From positions 23,289-48,105 of the forward strand of contig CAJTJZ010000023.1 of assembly GCA_910576895.1 (NCBI GenBank): a DNA stretch of 24,817 nucleotides, read 5' to 3'. This document shows positions 1 to 8,875 of the stretch, piece by piece. A model generated the notes under the pieces. It was not told the origin of the DNA and did no database searches. It saw nothing but the letters and a program-made list of their open reading frames with translations. The DNA comes from an uncultured Lachnospiraceae bacterium. Its GTDB lineage: Bacteria; Bacillota; Clostridia; Lachnospirales; Lachnospiraceae. Made by a program: the position numbers and the translations under genes. The stretch's first letter is position 1, and the number at the start of each line of letters is the position of its first letter.

Positions 1-2
1 CA

Positions 3-140
3 GAAGGAGAAGATAAAGAAGATTTATTATATGCAATAAAAAAAGAATTGAAGGAAAGCTCTTTGTTCACAGCATTTAAGAGATGGCTTTTAAGAGAAAA
101 CAAAGAATATTATTCTGAATTGATAAAAAATTTAAAATAG
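3..140 (+). CDS. C-terminal 45 residues of an unidentified protein (5' end outside window)
   Basis: An open frame enters from the left edge and stops at TAG 138-140. The visible residues are charged and Lys/Glu-rich, with a short aromatic stretch (FKRWLLRENKEYY) and no recognisable motif. The other two forward frames stop within the first 40 bases, so this is the only frame that could be the end of a gene. It converges on the large minus-strand gene that follows. The family cannot be named from 45 residues. Confidence 0.5.
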   Translation, partial: EGEDKEDLLYAIKKELKESSLFTAFKRWLLRENKEYYSELIKNLK

Positions 141-202
141 CAAGAAAAAAATAAAGTAAGTTATAAAACAAGGCTATGCCAAACTTAACAGGAAATAAAA
201 TG

Positions 203-226
203 CCTGCCAGTTTTTACACTGACAGG
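203..226 (-). terminator. Probable terminator of the minus-strand surface-protein gene
   Basis: CCTGCCAG and CTGACAGG form an 8-bp stem with one non-Watson-Crick pair around an 8-nt loop. Read on the minus strand the hairpin lies about 40 nt after the stop codon and is followed by a T-rich run (CATTTTATTTCC). On the plus strand the following tract is not T-rich, so it serves the minus-strand gene better. Confidence 0.55.
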
Positions 227-266
227 TATAAGAATTAAAAGGATTAGTAAAATTTTTATTAGTGGA

Positions 267-3200
267 TTAGTTTTTTACTTTTACTTTCATAATTAAAGTT
301 TTGGTTTTACCATTTTTCATTGTTACTTTTGCTTTTACTTTAACAGAGCCTTTTGCTTTTGTTTTTACCTGACCTTTTTGAGTGATAGTAGCAATCTTTT
401 TATTAGAAGTAGAATAAACAATCTTTTTAATACTTGCTTTATTTGCTTTTTTACTTAAAGTCACTTTAAAGGATTTACCAGATTTTTTTATCTTTTGGGA
501 AGAAGCTAATTTTACTGTTTTCATAATTTGCTTACTAACACGATTCATTTCTGCTTTTGTCAGTAGTGTATAATTATTTCCTGCATTCGCTTTAATTGTA
601 ATTCCTTTTCCTGCTGTCTTATATTCTATGTCATTGATCATAGTATAAGTATCTGTTTTAGCATCATATCCATACAAGTATAAGCTATCTTCCGATTGTA
701 ATTTCTTTTTATTGACAGTTAGGCTGTACAATTGTTTATCCATATTATCTGTTACTGATATCACAATATCAATATCATCCGTACCAGCAGCTTCTGTAAT
801 TTGGTTTGTAAGAGAACTGCTAATCGTAAATTTTGTTTTTCCAGTTGCTGTAGTTTCTCCTTTTTTATTAACATAAGCAGAGGCTTCGGTTATATTGCCA
901 TTGTTATCTTTTACAGTAGTAACCACTGTTTTTGCATCATCAAAACTAAAAGAAGATTCTTCTGTGGTCTGTGTAATAGTATTATTTGCTGTTATATTTT
1001 CTACAATCACCTTAGAAACAGTTGTCCCTAAACTGTTGGTAGTAGTAGTTTTTGTTATTGTGGTAGCAAAACCATCAGGAGCTGTTTCTGTTACAGATTC
1101 TTTTAATATTGTGCCATCAGGAGCTGTTTCAACAACGGTTTTTATTTTTGTACCATCGGAAGTTGTTTGTTCCTTTGTTGTTACAATAGTTCCATCTGGT
1201 TTTATTTCAGTATTTTCTTGCTTTGTATCTGATGGAGCATCTGTATCCGATGGGGTAGTATTTGTTGGTGGATTTGTACTGGAATCTGTGGATGGAGTAG
1301 AAGTATTTCCAGAGCCAGTTGATCCAGAAGTTGAGCCTCCAAAATTATTACCACCAGAAGAACCACCATTATTATTGTCAGAATTTGGTTTCGATTTTAT
1401 TGTAAGTTTTCCAGCAACATACTCAAACTTATAATTCGAATTTTCTAAACCAGAGGCAACAATAAAATAAGTTCCTGCAACTGCATTATTTGGTACTGTT
1501 TCTTTTCCATTTTCATCTGTATAAGTAAAGTTTAAAGTTCCAATCGAAGAATCTGAATCTTTATCTACAAGTCCTTCGATACTGTAATCTTCGTTTTTCT
1601 TTAATTCTGTTAAGGAAGGGACTAAGTCACCAATAAAAATATCCTTATCATTTACTTTTACATTTACAGTTTTTTGTGTAATACTAAATGTTGCAGATGC
1701 AGTTCCAATATACTTTGGATCTGTATTGTCAATAGAAATTGTCACTTTATAAGAGCCAACATTACTAGGTGCTTCTGATGAAGAATAGTTTGCATCATCT
1801 GTACTTTCATATAATACAGTCATAGCACTAACTTCAACTTTTTCTCCATCTTTCGTTGTCCATACAGGTGTTCCAGTATATGCAAATTTTTCCCCGTTAT
1901 AAACTCCTGTTTCTGGCATTGTAATACCAGTGAGTTGTGCTATTTCTTTCTCTGTTGGAACTAAGGTAAGAACTGCATTTCCGATTATATAATTAGGGTT
2001 ATCAAAACTAATTTCAATTGTTGCTTGTTCTTCTGAGGTCACAGCTTCTACTGGAACAGTTAGAATACTGCCTTCCAGTTTTGGTGTATCTGCAATAATG
2101 CCACTTCCTGAAACAGAAATAATATTATATCTTGTATCTCCAGTAACATCTCCTATCATAGTAGAGAGATCCAATTTATAATCTGTTGCAAGATTCTTTG
2201 TAATAAATAAAGTTTCATTGGAAGGAATAATCTCTTTAGGTTCGATAATATATTCCATTGTTGCACTTTGTGGTTTATAGCAATTTGTTGTATCTTCTGC
2301 TATTTCGGCATAAATGAGATAATTGCCTGCATTTACTGGCAAACCTTTCGTTTTTTCTTCACTATCTATCGTAGAATAAGAGAAGCTTATTTCAGGAGTT
2401 GAAATAGAAGTTTCTGCCTTGAAATCTGTTCCTAATTCAATTGGCTGTCCATCATAAATAGAAGAAACTCCATCTAAACGAAAGAGAAAATCTGTGTATA
2501 TGTGTACAGTTTCTATTATAGTGGATTGATTACCAACATGATCTTCCGCTGTAATTTTCAATACATGAATGCCCACGGTATCTATTGTTATTGTTTCGCC
2601 ATCTTTTAAGTCAATGGCAGAGTTTCCATCAAGACTATAACAAAAAGAGTTTAAAGGAGTATCTTCTCCTTTCACACTAACAGTATAGGCAACACTTCCA
2701 TCATAAGCATTATTGCCAATGCTATCGTTATATTTTGTTCCTTGTGCAGATAAAACAATTTCTGGTTTTATACTATCATTCCAGATCTTATCTGTAGATA
2801 AATAAGTGACATTTCCTGCTTGATCAGTAAGTCTTACATAAATAAGATTAGCAGCATTTTGTTTCATTTTAGCTTCGGAAGAATAGACTGTCCAAGCTGA
2901 TTGTGGAAGCTGTTCTAATTTCTTTAAGCCTTCTTCTCCTATATAAGCTTCTTCTGCAATAAGATATTCGATTTTACCATTTTCCATACCAGAAGCAGTA
3001 TCTTCGGCTTTAATGGTAAATTCTACTTCCTTTGTATAAGAAGAAGAAATAGAATCTAAAAAGTTATTCCATACTTTGTTACCAATATGAATAGAACCTG
3101 TTGGAGCAATGGTATCAATATTTACTTCTATTTGTTTTTCATTTGATATCTCACCAGTTTTTTCTTCCTTAAGATAGTAACTAAAGTTTCCAGTGCGATC

Positions 3201-5432
3201 ATTGGAAACTGTGAGGCTAGATTCCCAAGTTTTCTTATCTGTTGAAATGAGATGTCCTTCTGGTGGTATAATATTTACTTTGCCATGATACCAGTTATTT
3301 GAGCCTTTAAATTGTGATTCTAAAGTGGCATCTGCATAGGAAGGATCAGGATCATCATTAACAATAATATTAACACTTCCAGATACTGTATTATACTTGG
3401 TATCGGTTGGAGTAAATACCCACTCTACCGATGTTGTTCCAATTTCAGGAATCATATTAGGATCTTTAAAAGCCAGTGTACCCGGAACAGAAATTCCAGT
3501 TTCTTTTTCAATAAATTCAGCCTTAGCAAAAGAAAGACTAGATAGTTTTTCACCATATGTTAAGGTATTTTTGGTTAGTGTTACAGAATCTTTACATATT
3601 ACTTCAATCTTATCAGGTGTTGAGCTTTCTACATTAATATCAAAAGATACAAATACATGCTCATTATCTGTGCCCGCAGTTGATGCAGGGTTTTTCTTTA
3701 CATATCCTACAATTTTAGCAGTTCCTTCTTTTACAGCAGTCACAGTTAATGTTCCATCATCCCTATTTTGAGCCACTTCTACAATATCTGCCGCACTCTC
3801 TGCATTTTCAATAGCAGCAATATTATCTGTAGGTGTATCAGAAGGAACACTAAACCATTCTACATTTTTTGCCGTTATTACTTTTTCTGAAGAATCAGAA
3901 ACAACCTCTATTTCAAATGTATTTGTAGATTCTGTAGTCATTGAAATACTAGCATTTGCAATATTCTCTTTATTTGTATTAAGAACCTTTATACTTTCAA
4001 CATCAGAAAGATAGTGTATCTTTTTGCTTTGCAATGTTGCTGTGGTGTCTCCTATTTTCTGTATTTTATCCCATTCTGCTTTACTGCCACAAAAATAAAT
4101 ATCTGTTAAAGCACAGTTTGCAAATGCAGCTATCCCTATTTTAGTTACACTGTTTGGGATAATAACATAACTTAAACTAGAACAATTTGTAAAAGCATTT
4201 GCACCAATACTTTGTACGCCTTGAGGAATAGTTAGGTAAAATAAAGACATACAAGACTGAAACATTCCATCACCAATAGAATTTATCTTTGTAGGCAAAG
4301 TTAAGTCGCTTAAATACCAATTACCAGTAAATATATTATCACCTATTGTTACATTTTTATCACTAGGAAAAAATTTTACACTTCTTAATTCTTGACAATT
4401 ATAAAGTGTTCCAGCACCCACGTTTTCAATACTGGAAGGAAACGTTACACTTTTAAGGTTTGAGCATCCCTGAAAGACTCTTTCACCAATTGTTGTCACT
4501 CCTTCGGGAATGGTCATAGAAGTAATATTTGCACATTCTCTGAAAGCATCATTACCAATGGTTTTTACACTAGTAGGAATGGATATATTGTAAGCTTGAC
4601 TGCCTCGGAAGGCATTTGTACCAATATTTGTTATACCATCTTCAATAACGATTTTAGTAACCTTAGCTATATTATCATTCCATGGCCGATCGGAAATAGG
4701 TTCTGAAGAAGTGCCGCCAAAATTAAAATCTGGCATAGTTCCCTTTCCAGAAATAGTTAAAGTACCTGATTTAATTAATTTCCAATGAAATCCACTTCCA
4801 AAGTCTCCTTCTTCAATTGTTTCATTTGCAGTAGGGTCATTAGGAGGGATATAGCCTTCTGGATAACGGGTAAGAACATGGTCTGCATTTAAAACTTCAT
4901 CTTTTGTTAATATTCTACCCCAGTGAATGGATTTTTTGTAGTTTCCTTCGGCGATTACTACAGAGTCTTCATTAATTTGTAGTACAATTACACTATGTCT
5001 ATTATTATTTACCCGTAGAATATCTCCAACTTTGATATCTTCAAATTGGAATGTTCCGGGTTGAAGCATTTTTGCAGGCAGATCTTGAAATACTGCATCA
5101 CTAAGTCGAAAAGCGAAATTTACACAGCCTGTGCCTAGTGTTGCAATTTCTCCATGTTCTCCTCTTCCGCCATGCCATCTATATGTGCCGCTGCTGGCAT
5201 CTGTCCAATACATTCCTTCTGGAAATTTCTCTTGCATAGCAATCATAGTGTCATAAGCTTTTTGTGGTGTAATGGTACTTATATCTACTTCGGCAGCCTC
5301 TGCAATAGCAGTACCAAGTCCTTCAAGCCCATGTTTCATAAGCAAGGGACTTGCTCGTAAAGCATGTGCATCGGGTATAGGGAATGTAAGTAGCCCCATT
5401 GTCAAAAGAAGTGAAAGTGTTTGTTGTTTCAT
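267..5432 (-). CDS. Large secreted BspA-like surface protein (peptidase-like domain, LRRs, Ig-like domains)
   Basis: Secreted multidomain protein of 1721 residues. The start is ATG at 5432, because AGGAGGT at 5441-5447 lies 9 nt upstream; an in-frame TTG at 5441 abuts the ribosome site and is unlikely. Residues 1-24 are a signal peptide (cleavage probably after DAHA). Residues 55-195 look like an NlpC/P60- or CHAP-type Cys/His domain, with candidate catalytic Cys103 (GTGCVNFAF) and His146 (NNNRHSVIVL) and the motif AEGNYKKSIHWGR. Residues 210-460 carry BspA-type LRR_5 repeats (pattern IPxxVxxIGxxAFxxC). From about 480 to 1370 come Ig-like and MBG-type beta modules, then an Asn/Ser/Gly/Thr linker, degenerate APDGT repeats and a Lys-rich Big_2-like end. 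There is no LPXTG sorting signal. By family analogy it should bind surfaces or remodel cell wall; enzymatic activity is inference. Confidence 0.85.
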   Translation of the reverse strand: MKQQTLSLLLTMGLLTFPIPDAHALRASPLLMKHGLEGLGTAIAEAAEVDISTITPQKAYDTMIAMQEKFPEGMYWTDASSGTYRWHGGRGEHGEIATLGTGCVNFAFRLSDAVFQDLPAKMLQPGTFQFEDIKVGDILRVNNNRHSVIVLQINEDSVVIAEGNYKKSIHWGRILTKDEVLNADHVLTRYPEGYIPPNDPTANETIEEGDFGSGFHWKLIKSGTLTISGKGTMPDFNFGGTSSEPISDRPWNDNIAKVTKIVIEDGITNIGTNAFRGSQAYNISIPTSVKTIGNDAFRECANITSMTIPEGVTTIGERVFQGCSNLKSVTFPSSIENVGAGTLYNCQELRSVKFFPSDKNVTIGDNIFTGNWYLSDLTLPTKINSIGDGMFQSCMSLFYLTIPQGVQSIGANAFTNCSSLSYVIIPNSVTKIGIAAFANCALTDIYFCGSKAEWDKIQKIGDTTATLQSKKIHYLSDVESIKVLNTNKENIANASISMTTESTNTFEIEVVSDSSEKVITAKNVEWFSVPSDTPTDNIAAIENAESAADIVEVAQNRDDGTLTVTAVKEGTAKIVGYVKKNPASTAGTDNEHVFVSFDINVESSTPDKIEVICKDSVTLTKNTLTYGEKLSSLSFAKAEFIEKETGISVPGTLAFKDPNMIPEIGTTSVEWVFTPTDTKYNTVSGSVNIIVNDDPDPSYADATLESQFKGSNNWYHGKVNIIPPEGHLISTDKKTWESSLTVSNDRTGNFSYYLKEEKTGEISNEKQIEVNIDTIAPTGSIHIGNKVWNNFLDSISSSYTKEVEFTIKAEDTASGMENGKIEYLIAEEAYIGEEGLKKLEQLPQSAWTVYSSEAKMKQNAANLIYVRLTDQAGNVTYLSTDKIWNDSIKPEIVLSAQGTKYNDSIGNNAYDGSVAYTVSVKGEDTPLNSFCYSLDGNSAIDLKDGETITIDTVGIHVLKITAEDHVGNQSTIIETVHIYTDFLFRLDGVSSIYDGQPIELGTDFKAETSISTPEISFSYSTIDSEEKTKGLPVNAGNYLIYAEIAEDTTNCYKPQSATMEYIIEPKEIIPSNETLFITKNLATDYKLDLSTMIGDVTGDTRYNIISVSGSGIIADTPKLEGSILTVPVEAVTSEEQATIEISFDNPNYIIGNAVLTLVPTEKEIAQLTGITMPETGVYNGEKFAYTGTPVWTTKDGEKVEVSAMTVLYESTDDANYSSSEAPSNVGSYKVTISIDNTDPKYIGTASATFSITQKTVNVKVNDKDIFIGDLVPSLTELKKNEDYSIEGLVDKDSDSSIGTLNFTYTDENGKETVPNNAVAGTYFIVASGLENSNYKFEYVAGKLTIKSKPNSDNNNGGSSGGNNFGGSTSGSTGSGNTSTPSTDSSTNPPTNTTPSDTDAPSDTKQENTEIKPDGTIVTTKEQTTSDGTKIKTVVETAPDGTILKESVTETAPDGFATTITKTTTTNSLGTTVSKVIVENITANNTITQTTEESSFSFDDAKTVVTTVKDNNGNITEASAYVNKKGETTATGKTKFTISSSLTNQITEAAGTDDIDIVISVTDNMDKQLYSLTVNKKKLQSEDSLYLYGYDAKTDTYTMINDIEYKTAGKGITIKANAGNNYTLLTKAEMNRVSKQIMKTVKLASSQKIKKSGKSFKVTLSKKANKASIKKIVYSTSNKKIATITQKGQVKTKAKGSVKVKAKVTMKNGKTKTLIMKVKVKN

Positions 5433-5440
5433 TTTATACA

Positions 5441-5447
5441 ACCTCCT
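5441..5447 (-). promoter_or_regulatory. Ribosome binding site fixing the surface-protein start
   Basis: AGGAGGT on the minus strand, with 9 nt between AGGAGG and the ATG at 5432. The upstream TTG codon overlaps the end of this site and could not be used by the same ribosome-binding event. Confidence 0.8.
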
Positions 5448-5657
5448 GTCAGGTTAGTTAAGATATGAAATAGCAATGCAATGTTATACTAATTTTATCT
5501 CAACTCCTATATTTATAGAACAAATAGTATCTTAATATTTTTTACTATATTATATATTAATTTTTACCAGATGTCCAATATGATTTTCAGCATTTAGTGT
5601 AAAAAAATAAGAAAATAGTTTCTTTTATTTTTTTGTACTAGATTTAAAAAATGGTAC

Positions 5658-5686
5658 TTGACATTATAAATACAATCTATTATACT
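5658..5686 (+). promoter_or_regulatory. Sigma-A type promoter of ylxM-ffh
   Basis: TTGACA at 5658-5663, a 17-nt spacer, then TATACT at 5681-5686. This is a near-consensus housekeeping promoter. Transcription should begin near 5692-5694, inside the left arm of the inverted repeat that follows. Confidence 0.8.
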
Positions 5687-5687
5687 A

Positions 5688-5718
5688 CCACCTGTAAAGA
5701 AAATCACTTTACAGGTGG
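5688..5718. repeat. Perfect 12-bp inverted repeat spanning the start point and ribosome site of ylxM
   Basis: CCACCTGTAAAG (5688-5699) and CTTTACAGGTGG (5707-5718) are exact reverse complements around a 7-nt centre. The left arm begins 2 bp after the -10 box and the right arm contains the AGGTGG ribosome site of ylxM. It may be an operator dyad. It may also be a 5' hairpin that hides the ribosome site, although transcription probably starts inside the left arm, leaving a stem of about 7 bp. Confidence 0.75.
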
Positions 5719-5723
5719 TGACT

Positions 5724-6062
5724 ATGGCAGAAGATTCTTTTGATAAGCTTTATGAACTTTCTCTATTATATGATTTTTATGGAGAACTTTTAAAAGAGAA
5801 TCATAAACAAATATTTGAGGATTATATATTAAATAATTTTTCCCTTAGTGAGATTGCAGAAGAAAGAGGTATTTCCAGACAAGGGGTACATGATTCTGTA
5901 AAACGAACAAGTCAAAAATTAATGGAATATGAAAAGAAATTGGGACTTTTAAAGAAATTTCAAGAGACAAAGGAAAAAATTGAACAAATACAAAAATTAG
6001 CAAAGAAGTATGGGGTAAAACAGATTTATCAATTATCTTTGGAAATATTAGAGGAATTATAA
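5724..6062 (+). CDS. ylxM: YlxM/p13-like DNA-binding protein associated with the SRP operon
   Basis: Small helical protein of 112 residues. It carries a sigma-70 region-4-like helix-turn-helix at about residues 33-65 (LSEIAEERGISRQGVHDSVK), then a Lys/Glu-rich C-terminal helix. The start is ATG at 5724 with AGGTGG just upstream; in-frame GTG codons at 5715 and 5718 lie within the ribosome site. The protein length, the opening MAEDSFDKLYELSLLYDFY and its place directly before ffh match the YlxM family. YlxM is known to stand beside ffh in Firmicutes and has been linked to SRP function. The HTH and the dyad over its own promoter make autoregulation possible, but that is inference. Confidence 0.92.
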   Translation: MAEDSFDKLYELSLLYDFYGELLKENHKQIFEDYILNNFSLSEIAEERGISRQGVHDSVKRTSQKLMEYEKKLGLLKKFQETKEKIEQIQKLAKKYGVKQIYQLSLEILEEL

Positions 6063-6101
6063 TATAATTTATAATTGATTGGAAAGATAAGGAGGCAGCC
6101 T

Positions 6102-7454
6102 ATGGCATTTGACAGTTTATCAGAAAAACTACAAAATGTATTTAGAAATTTAAGAAGCAAAGGCAAACTGACAGAAGCAGATGTTAAGGCAGCACTAAAA
6201 GAAGTAAAAATGGCCTTGCTGGAAGCAGATGTTAATTTTAAAGTAGTAAAAAACTTTATAAAAACTGTTCAAGAACAAGCAGTTGGACAGAATGTTATGA
6301 ATAGTCTGACACCAGGGCAAATGGTCATTAAAATAGTAAATGATGAGCTTTGTAATTTAATGGGTTCAGAAACTACAGAGTTAAAATTGAATCCCAATGG
6401 GATTACTGTCATTATGATGTGTGGCTTACAGGGTGCTGGAAAAACAACAATGACAGCGAAAATTGCAGGGAAATTAAAACAAAAAGGAAAAAAGCCATTA
6501 TTGGTTGCTTGTGATATTTACCGTCCAGCCGCCATTGAACAATTGCAGATTAATGGAAAAAAACAGGGTGTGGAAGTTTTTTCTATGGGAAATAAACATA
6601 AACCAGTGAATATTGCAAAAGCTGCACTGGAATATGCAGAAAAAAATGGATTTCAGGTTGTGATTTTAGATACTGCAGGACGACTTCATATAGATGAAAA
6701 TATGATGGAGGAATTGCAGGAAATAAAAGCAAATGTAACCATTGATCAATCCCTGCTTGTAGTCGATGCTATGACAGGACAGGATGCTGTCAATGTGGCA
6801 GAACAATTTGATCAAAAAGTAGGTATTGATGGAGTTATTTTAACAAAACTTGATAGTGATACAAGAGGTGGTGCAGCACTTTCCATTCGTGCCGTAACAG
6901 GGAAACCAATTTTATATGTTGGTGTAGGAGAAAAATTATCTGATTTAGAACAATTTTATCCAGATCGTATGGCAAGTCGTATTCTTGGCATGGGTGATAT
7001 TCTGACATTAATTGATAAGGCACAAGCAGAAATTGATGAAGATAAAGCCAAAGAAATGGAGCGAAAGTTTCGCAAAGCCGAATTTAATTTTGAGGATTAT
7101 TTAGATCAATTAAATCAGATGAAAAAAATGGGTGGTATTAAAGATATTTTAAATATGATGCCCGGTATGAGTTCGCAGTTAAAAGGTATGGATATTGATG
7201 ATGATATGTTTAAGGGAGTGGAATCTATTATTTTCTCTATGACATTAGAGGAACGCAGAAATCCAGATATTATTAACCCTTCCAGAAAAAGGCGAATTGC
7301 AAAAGGTGCAGGAGTCGATATTGGCGAAGTCAATAAATTAATGAAACAATTTGAACAGGGAAAGAAAATGATGAAGCAAATGTCAGGAATGATGAATGGA
7401 AGACGTGGTGGGCTTGGCGGGTTATCAAAGTTTAAACTTCCTTTTGGATTTTAA
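6102..7454 (+). CDS. ffh: Signal recognition particle protein Ffh (SRP54 GTPase)
   Basis: GTPase subunit of the signal recognition particle. With 4.5S RNA it binds signal sequences emerging from the ribosome and delivers them to FtsY at the membrane. The protein has 450 residues, the usual length. The N domain spans about 1-90. The G domain has P-loop GLQGAGKTT (108-116), DTAGR (190-194) and TKLD (248-251). The M domain runs from about 330 with GGIKDILNMMPGM and a Met-rich tail (KKMMKQMSGMMNGRRGG). The start is ATG at 6102 with GGAGG at 6091-6095, giving the typical MAFDSLSEKL opening. It lies 39 nt after ylxM and is presumably co-transcribed. It normally neighbours rpsP, but a transposable element now separates them. 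Confidence 0.98.
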   Translation: MAFDSLSEKLQNVFRNLRSKGKLTEADVKAALKEVKMALLEADVNFKVVKNFIKTVQEQAVGQNVMNSLTPGQMVIKIVNDELCNLMGSETTELKLNPNGITVIMMCGLQGAGKTTMTAKIAGKLKQKGKKPLLVACDIYRPAAIEQLQINGKKQGVEVFSMGNKHKPVNIAKAALEYAEKNGFQVVILDTAGRLHIDENMMEELQEIKANVTIDQSLLVVDAMTGQDAVNVAEQFDQKVGIDGVILTKLDSDTRGGAALSIRAVTGKPILYVGVGEKLSDLEQFYPDRMASRILGMGDILTLIDKAQAEIDEDKAKEMERKFRKAEFNFEDYLDQLNQMKKMGGIKDILNMMPGMSSQLKGMDIDDDMFKGVESIIFSMTLEERRNPDIINPSRKRRIAKGAGVDIGEVNKLMKQFEQGKKMMKQMSGMMNGRRGGLGGLSKFKLPFGF

Positions 7455-7543
7455 AGAAAAAAGATAGTATTTTTTATAATATGATTTTAAAATATAGAAA
7501 AAATAAAAAAATTGAAATAAGGCTACTGCAATCCCACTGGTAT

Positions 7544-7584
7544 AGGGCATGCCATATAGTGGCACAGCCCCTTTGAGGCTGCCA
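7544..7584 (+). repeat. Structured mini-repeat copy A (41 nt, two hairpins) in the left end
   Basis: Begins AGGG and ends GGCTGCCA like the other two copies. Hairpin 2 is TGCCAT-ATA-GTGGCA, six pairs including one wobble. Hairpin 3 is CAGCC, a 7-nt loop, GGCTG. Both occupy exactly the 15- and 17-nt slots seen in copies B and C. The 15 nt covering most of hairpin 1 (alignment columns 5-19) are missing, which accounts exactly for 56 minus 41. It sits inside the putative left-end CCCAC/GTGGG stem. Confidence 0.75.
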
Positions 7585-7666
7585 TGAGACGGTGGGTTAA
7601 GGTAACCAAAAGTGGCGATTTGTGTTATATTTGCGTGAAAGGATAGATAAGAGGAGGTGACAGCAA

Positions 7667-8828
7667 ATGTTAAAAGCATATAAATACAGAATATATCCTA
7701 ATCATGAGCAGGAAGTACAGATAGCCAAAACATTTGGTTGTTGCCGTTTTGTTTATAACCAGACGCTTGCCTATAGAAAAGATGCCTATGAAAAAGAAGG
7801 AAAGTCTGTCAGTAAAACAGATTGTAATAATTACTGCAACAGGGAATTAAAAAAAGAGTATGAATGGCTGAAAGAAATGGATAAATTTGCTCTTACGAAT
7901 GCTATTTATTATATGGATTCCACATATCAGAAGTTTTTTAAAGAACATGCAGGTTATCCGAAATTCAAAAGCAAACACGATAGTCATAAATCCTATACAA
8001 CGAACTTCACAAATGGAAATATTGTGGTAGATTTTGAGAAAGGAAAAGTAAAACTGCCAAAGTTAAAAGAGGTAAAAGCAAAGATACACAGAGAGTTTTC
8101 TGGTCAGATAAAATCTGCCACAGTGTCACAAGTGCCGAGTGGGAAATATTATGTGTCAATATTGGTGGAAACAGAGCATGAAGAAATTCCACATACAAAA
8201 CAAAAGATAGGACTGGATTTAGGAATGAAAGATTTATGTATTACATCAAATGGGAAAAAGTATGAAAGTCCGAAAACAATAAAGAAATACGAGAAAAAGC
8301 TTGCGAAACTTCAAAGGAAGCTTGCCCATAAAGAAAAAAGGAGCAGAAATTATTATAAACAGAGAAAGAAGATAGCGTTATGCTATGAGAAGATAACAAA
8401 CATCAGAAAAGATTATCTGCATAAAATTTCACATGAGATGATCAGCGAAAACCAAGTAATCGTTTCAGAAAATTTACAGATAAAAAATATGGTAAAAAAT
8501 CATCGTCTGGCAAAATCTATTACAGATATGTCGTGGCATGAATTGACAAGGCAGTTGGAGTATAAGGCAAAATGGAATGGAAGAAAGTATATCAAAACAG
8601 ATACCTTTTATGCTAGCAGCCAGATCTGTTCAGCCTGTGGATATCAAAATGCTGATACCAAAGATTTATCCGTAAGAAAATGGATCTGTCCGAAATGCGG
8701 TGCAGAGCATGACAGAGGGTGGCGGCTTTGCTGCCATATTGCATAGCAGCACAGCTCCGAAGGAGCTGCCAAGGGATATCAACGCAGCCAAAAACATATT
8801 AGCAGAAGGATTAAGACAGATAGCGTAA
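7667..8828 (+). pseudogene. tnpB: tnpB, RNA-guided nuclease of an IS605-type element, interrupted near its 3' end
   Basis: TnpB is the transposon-encoded, omega-RNA-guided RuvC-like nuclease ancestral to Cas12. It starts at ATG 7667 after a strong GAGGAGGTG site. RuvC motif I is IGLDLG (Asp184), motif II is VSENL (Glu268), and the zinc finger uses Cys321, Cys324, Cys341 and Cys344. The frame reads CGAEHDR (to residue 350), then GWRLCCHIA and a stop at 8744-8746. The expected continuation, DINAAKNILAEGLRQIA, is intact from 8775 to TAA 8826-8828 in another frame. A 58-bp insertion (mini-repeat copy B plus 2 bp) separates the two parts. Removing it restores 367 residues including the third catalytic Asp351. 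The protein as encoded lacks that Asp and is presumably nuclease-dead, though RNA or DNA binding could persist. Confidence 0.9.
8716..8771 (+). repeat. Structured mini-repeat copy B (56 nt, three hairpins) inserted in tnpB
   Basis: Starts AGGGTGG and ends GCTGCCA. Hairpin 1 is TGGCGGC-TTT-GCTGCCA (one G:T pair). Hairpin 2 is TATTGC-ATA-GCAGCA (one mismatch). Hairpin 3 is CAGCTCC-GAA-GGAGCTG (perfect). The dinucleotide AG occurs on both sides (8714-8715 and 8772-8773). Deleting the 56 nt and one AG restores the tnpB frame as Asp-Arg-Asp-Ile, which suggests a 2-bp target duplication. It aligns with copy C without gaps, 43 of 56 identical. Confidence 0.85.
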
Positions 8829-8875
8829 TAAAATACAGATAGGGCAGGGACTGCCCGAATAAACGCCTGTGGAAC

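Noticed and set aside
895..1434. Plus-strand open frame of 179 codons rich in Val, Phe and Ser
   Set aside because: It is antisense to the Thr/Ser/Asn-rich linker of the surface protein, whose codon bias keeps the other strand open. It has no ribosome site and no family features.
3397..3771. Plus-strand open frame of 124 codons inside the surface-protein gene
   Set aside because: Antisense shadow of the Ig-like region; the minus-strand frame has clear domains throughout.
5461..5600. Promoter of the surface-protein gene on the minus strand
   Set aside because: Several TATAAC/TAAAAT-like boxes exist but none has a -35 box at 16-18 nt; no call is justified.
8711..8780. Programmed frameshift or peptide-coding insert in tnpB
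   Set aside because: The 58-bp insert contains an in-frame stop and is not a multiple of three; the downstream part resumes in another frame with no slippery site seen. Insertion is simpler.
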